Below are positions 57,503 to 57,556 of a stretch of 57,556 nucleotides of DNA, piece by piece. This DNA comes from Brevipalpus yothersi (lineage: Eukaryota > Arthropoda > Arachnida > Trombidiformes > Tenuipalpidae): assembly GCA_003956705.1 (NCBI GenBank), contig QZCP01000297.1, forward strand, positions 1 through 57,556, written 5' to 3'. Within the stretch, counting starts at the first letter, position 1. Each line of letters starts with the position of its first letter. The position numbers and the translations under genes are program-made. The notes under the pieces are model-generated. The model searched no databases. It worked only from the letters and a program-made list of their open reading frames with translations, and was not told the DNA's origin.

Positions 57503-57556
<54 letters not shown>
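57503..57556. repeat. (TC)n tract running off the window end
   Basis: At least 54 bp of uninterrupted TC; the true length cannot be seen because the window ends inside it. Such tracts often break assemblies. Confidence 0.95.

Larger units (their letters stand above)
54656..57556. other. Probable long first intron / intergenic DNA
   Basis: 2.9 kb after the donor at 54656 with no supported exon. It contains a TC tract at 55781-55809, CA/TG-rich patches (about 56328-56345, 56772-56785, 57001-57025), CTTT-rich DNA at 57244-57270, and it ends inside a (TC)n tract from 57503. Confidence 0.35.

Noticed and set aside
1..57556. CRISPR arrays, bacterial operons, insertion sequences, viral genes
   Set aside because: No direct-repeat/spacer arrays, no polycistronic blocks and no recognisable viral or IS proteins; introns throughout.

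Overview
This is eukaryotic nuclear DNA, most likely from a small arthropod. An acariform mite of the Sarcoptes/dust-mite kind is my best guess. The window is AT-rich. Genes lie 0.2-3 kb apart on both strands. Most introns are 50-150 nt with clear GT-AG ends. The protein set is animal: mind bomb, salvador, inscuteable, GABA transaminase, VKOR, syntaxin-17, flotillin. Chitin-binding and insulin-like secreted proteins, (TC)n/(GA)n tracts of about 30-80 bp and very compact genes fit a mite. The species call is inference. There are no bacterial features (operons, Shine-Dalgarno sites, CRISPR, insertion sequences). I joined exons by hand from splice signals and frame continuity.

Layout. 2.1-4.2 kb (+): a mind bomb-type E3 ligase with no ankyrin block. 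5.0-5.6 kb (-): unresolved ORFs. 5.7-6.4 kb (+): FAM210B-like mitochondrial protein, convergent with homogentisate dioxygenase (6.7-8.4 kb, -). 9.1-11.3 kb (-): salvador, the Hippo scaffold. 12.8-14.0 kb (+): AT-hook protein. 15.2-16.9 kb (-): alkylglycerol monooxygenase. 19.1-20.7 kb (+): GABA transaminase. 21.1-23.0 kb (-): inscuteable. 23.9-25.4 kb (-): bromodomain protein. 27.5-28.4 kb (-): unknown secreted protein. 30.2-31.6 kb (-): Gfo/Idh/MocA oxidoreductase. 36.1-36.4 kb (+): a very small insulin-like peptide, convergent with STEEP1 (36.8-37.4 kb, -). 37.9-38.3 kb (+): decayed transposon-type HTH sequence. 38.5-39.7 kb (-): secreted mucin-like CBM14 protein. 40.4-41.0 kb (-): VKORC1, divergent from MOCS2A (41.5-41.8 kb, +), which may sit in the intron of a tiny opposite-strand gene. 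42.2-44.3 kb (-): one-RRM hnRNP L-like gene with a spliced, apparently non-coding tail. 45.7-46.8 kb (-): syntaxin-17, head-to-head with flotillin-1 (47.2-48.6 kb, +). 50.4-51.0 kb (+): two-repeat filamin-like protein. 54.35-54.66 kb (+): first coding exon of a secreted protein whose remainder was not found.

The neighbours do not form one pathway. Several are individually notable: asymmetric division and signalling (inscuteable, mind bomb, salvador), tyrosine/GABA/ether-lipid/molybdenum-cofactor metabolism, and membrane traffic (STX17, FLOT1). The most unusual items are the ankyrin-less mind bomb, the insulin-like peptide whose splice junction builds its own KR processing site, and the hnRNP L-like gene with introns downstream of its stop codon.
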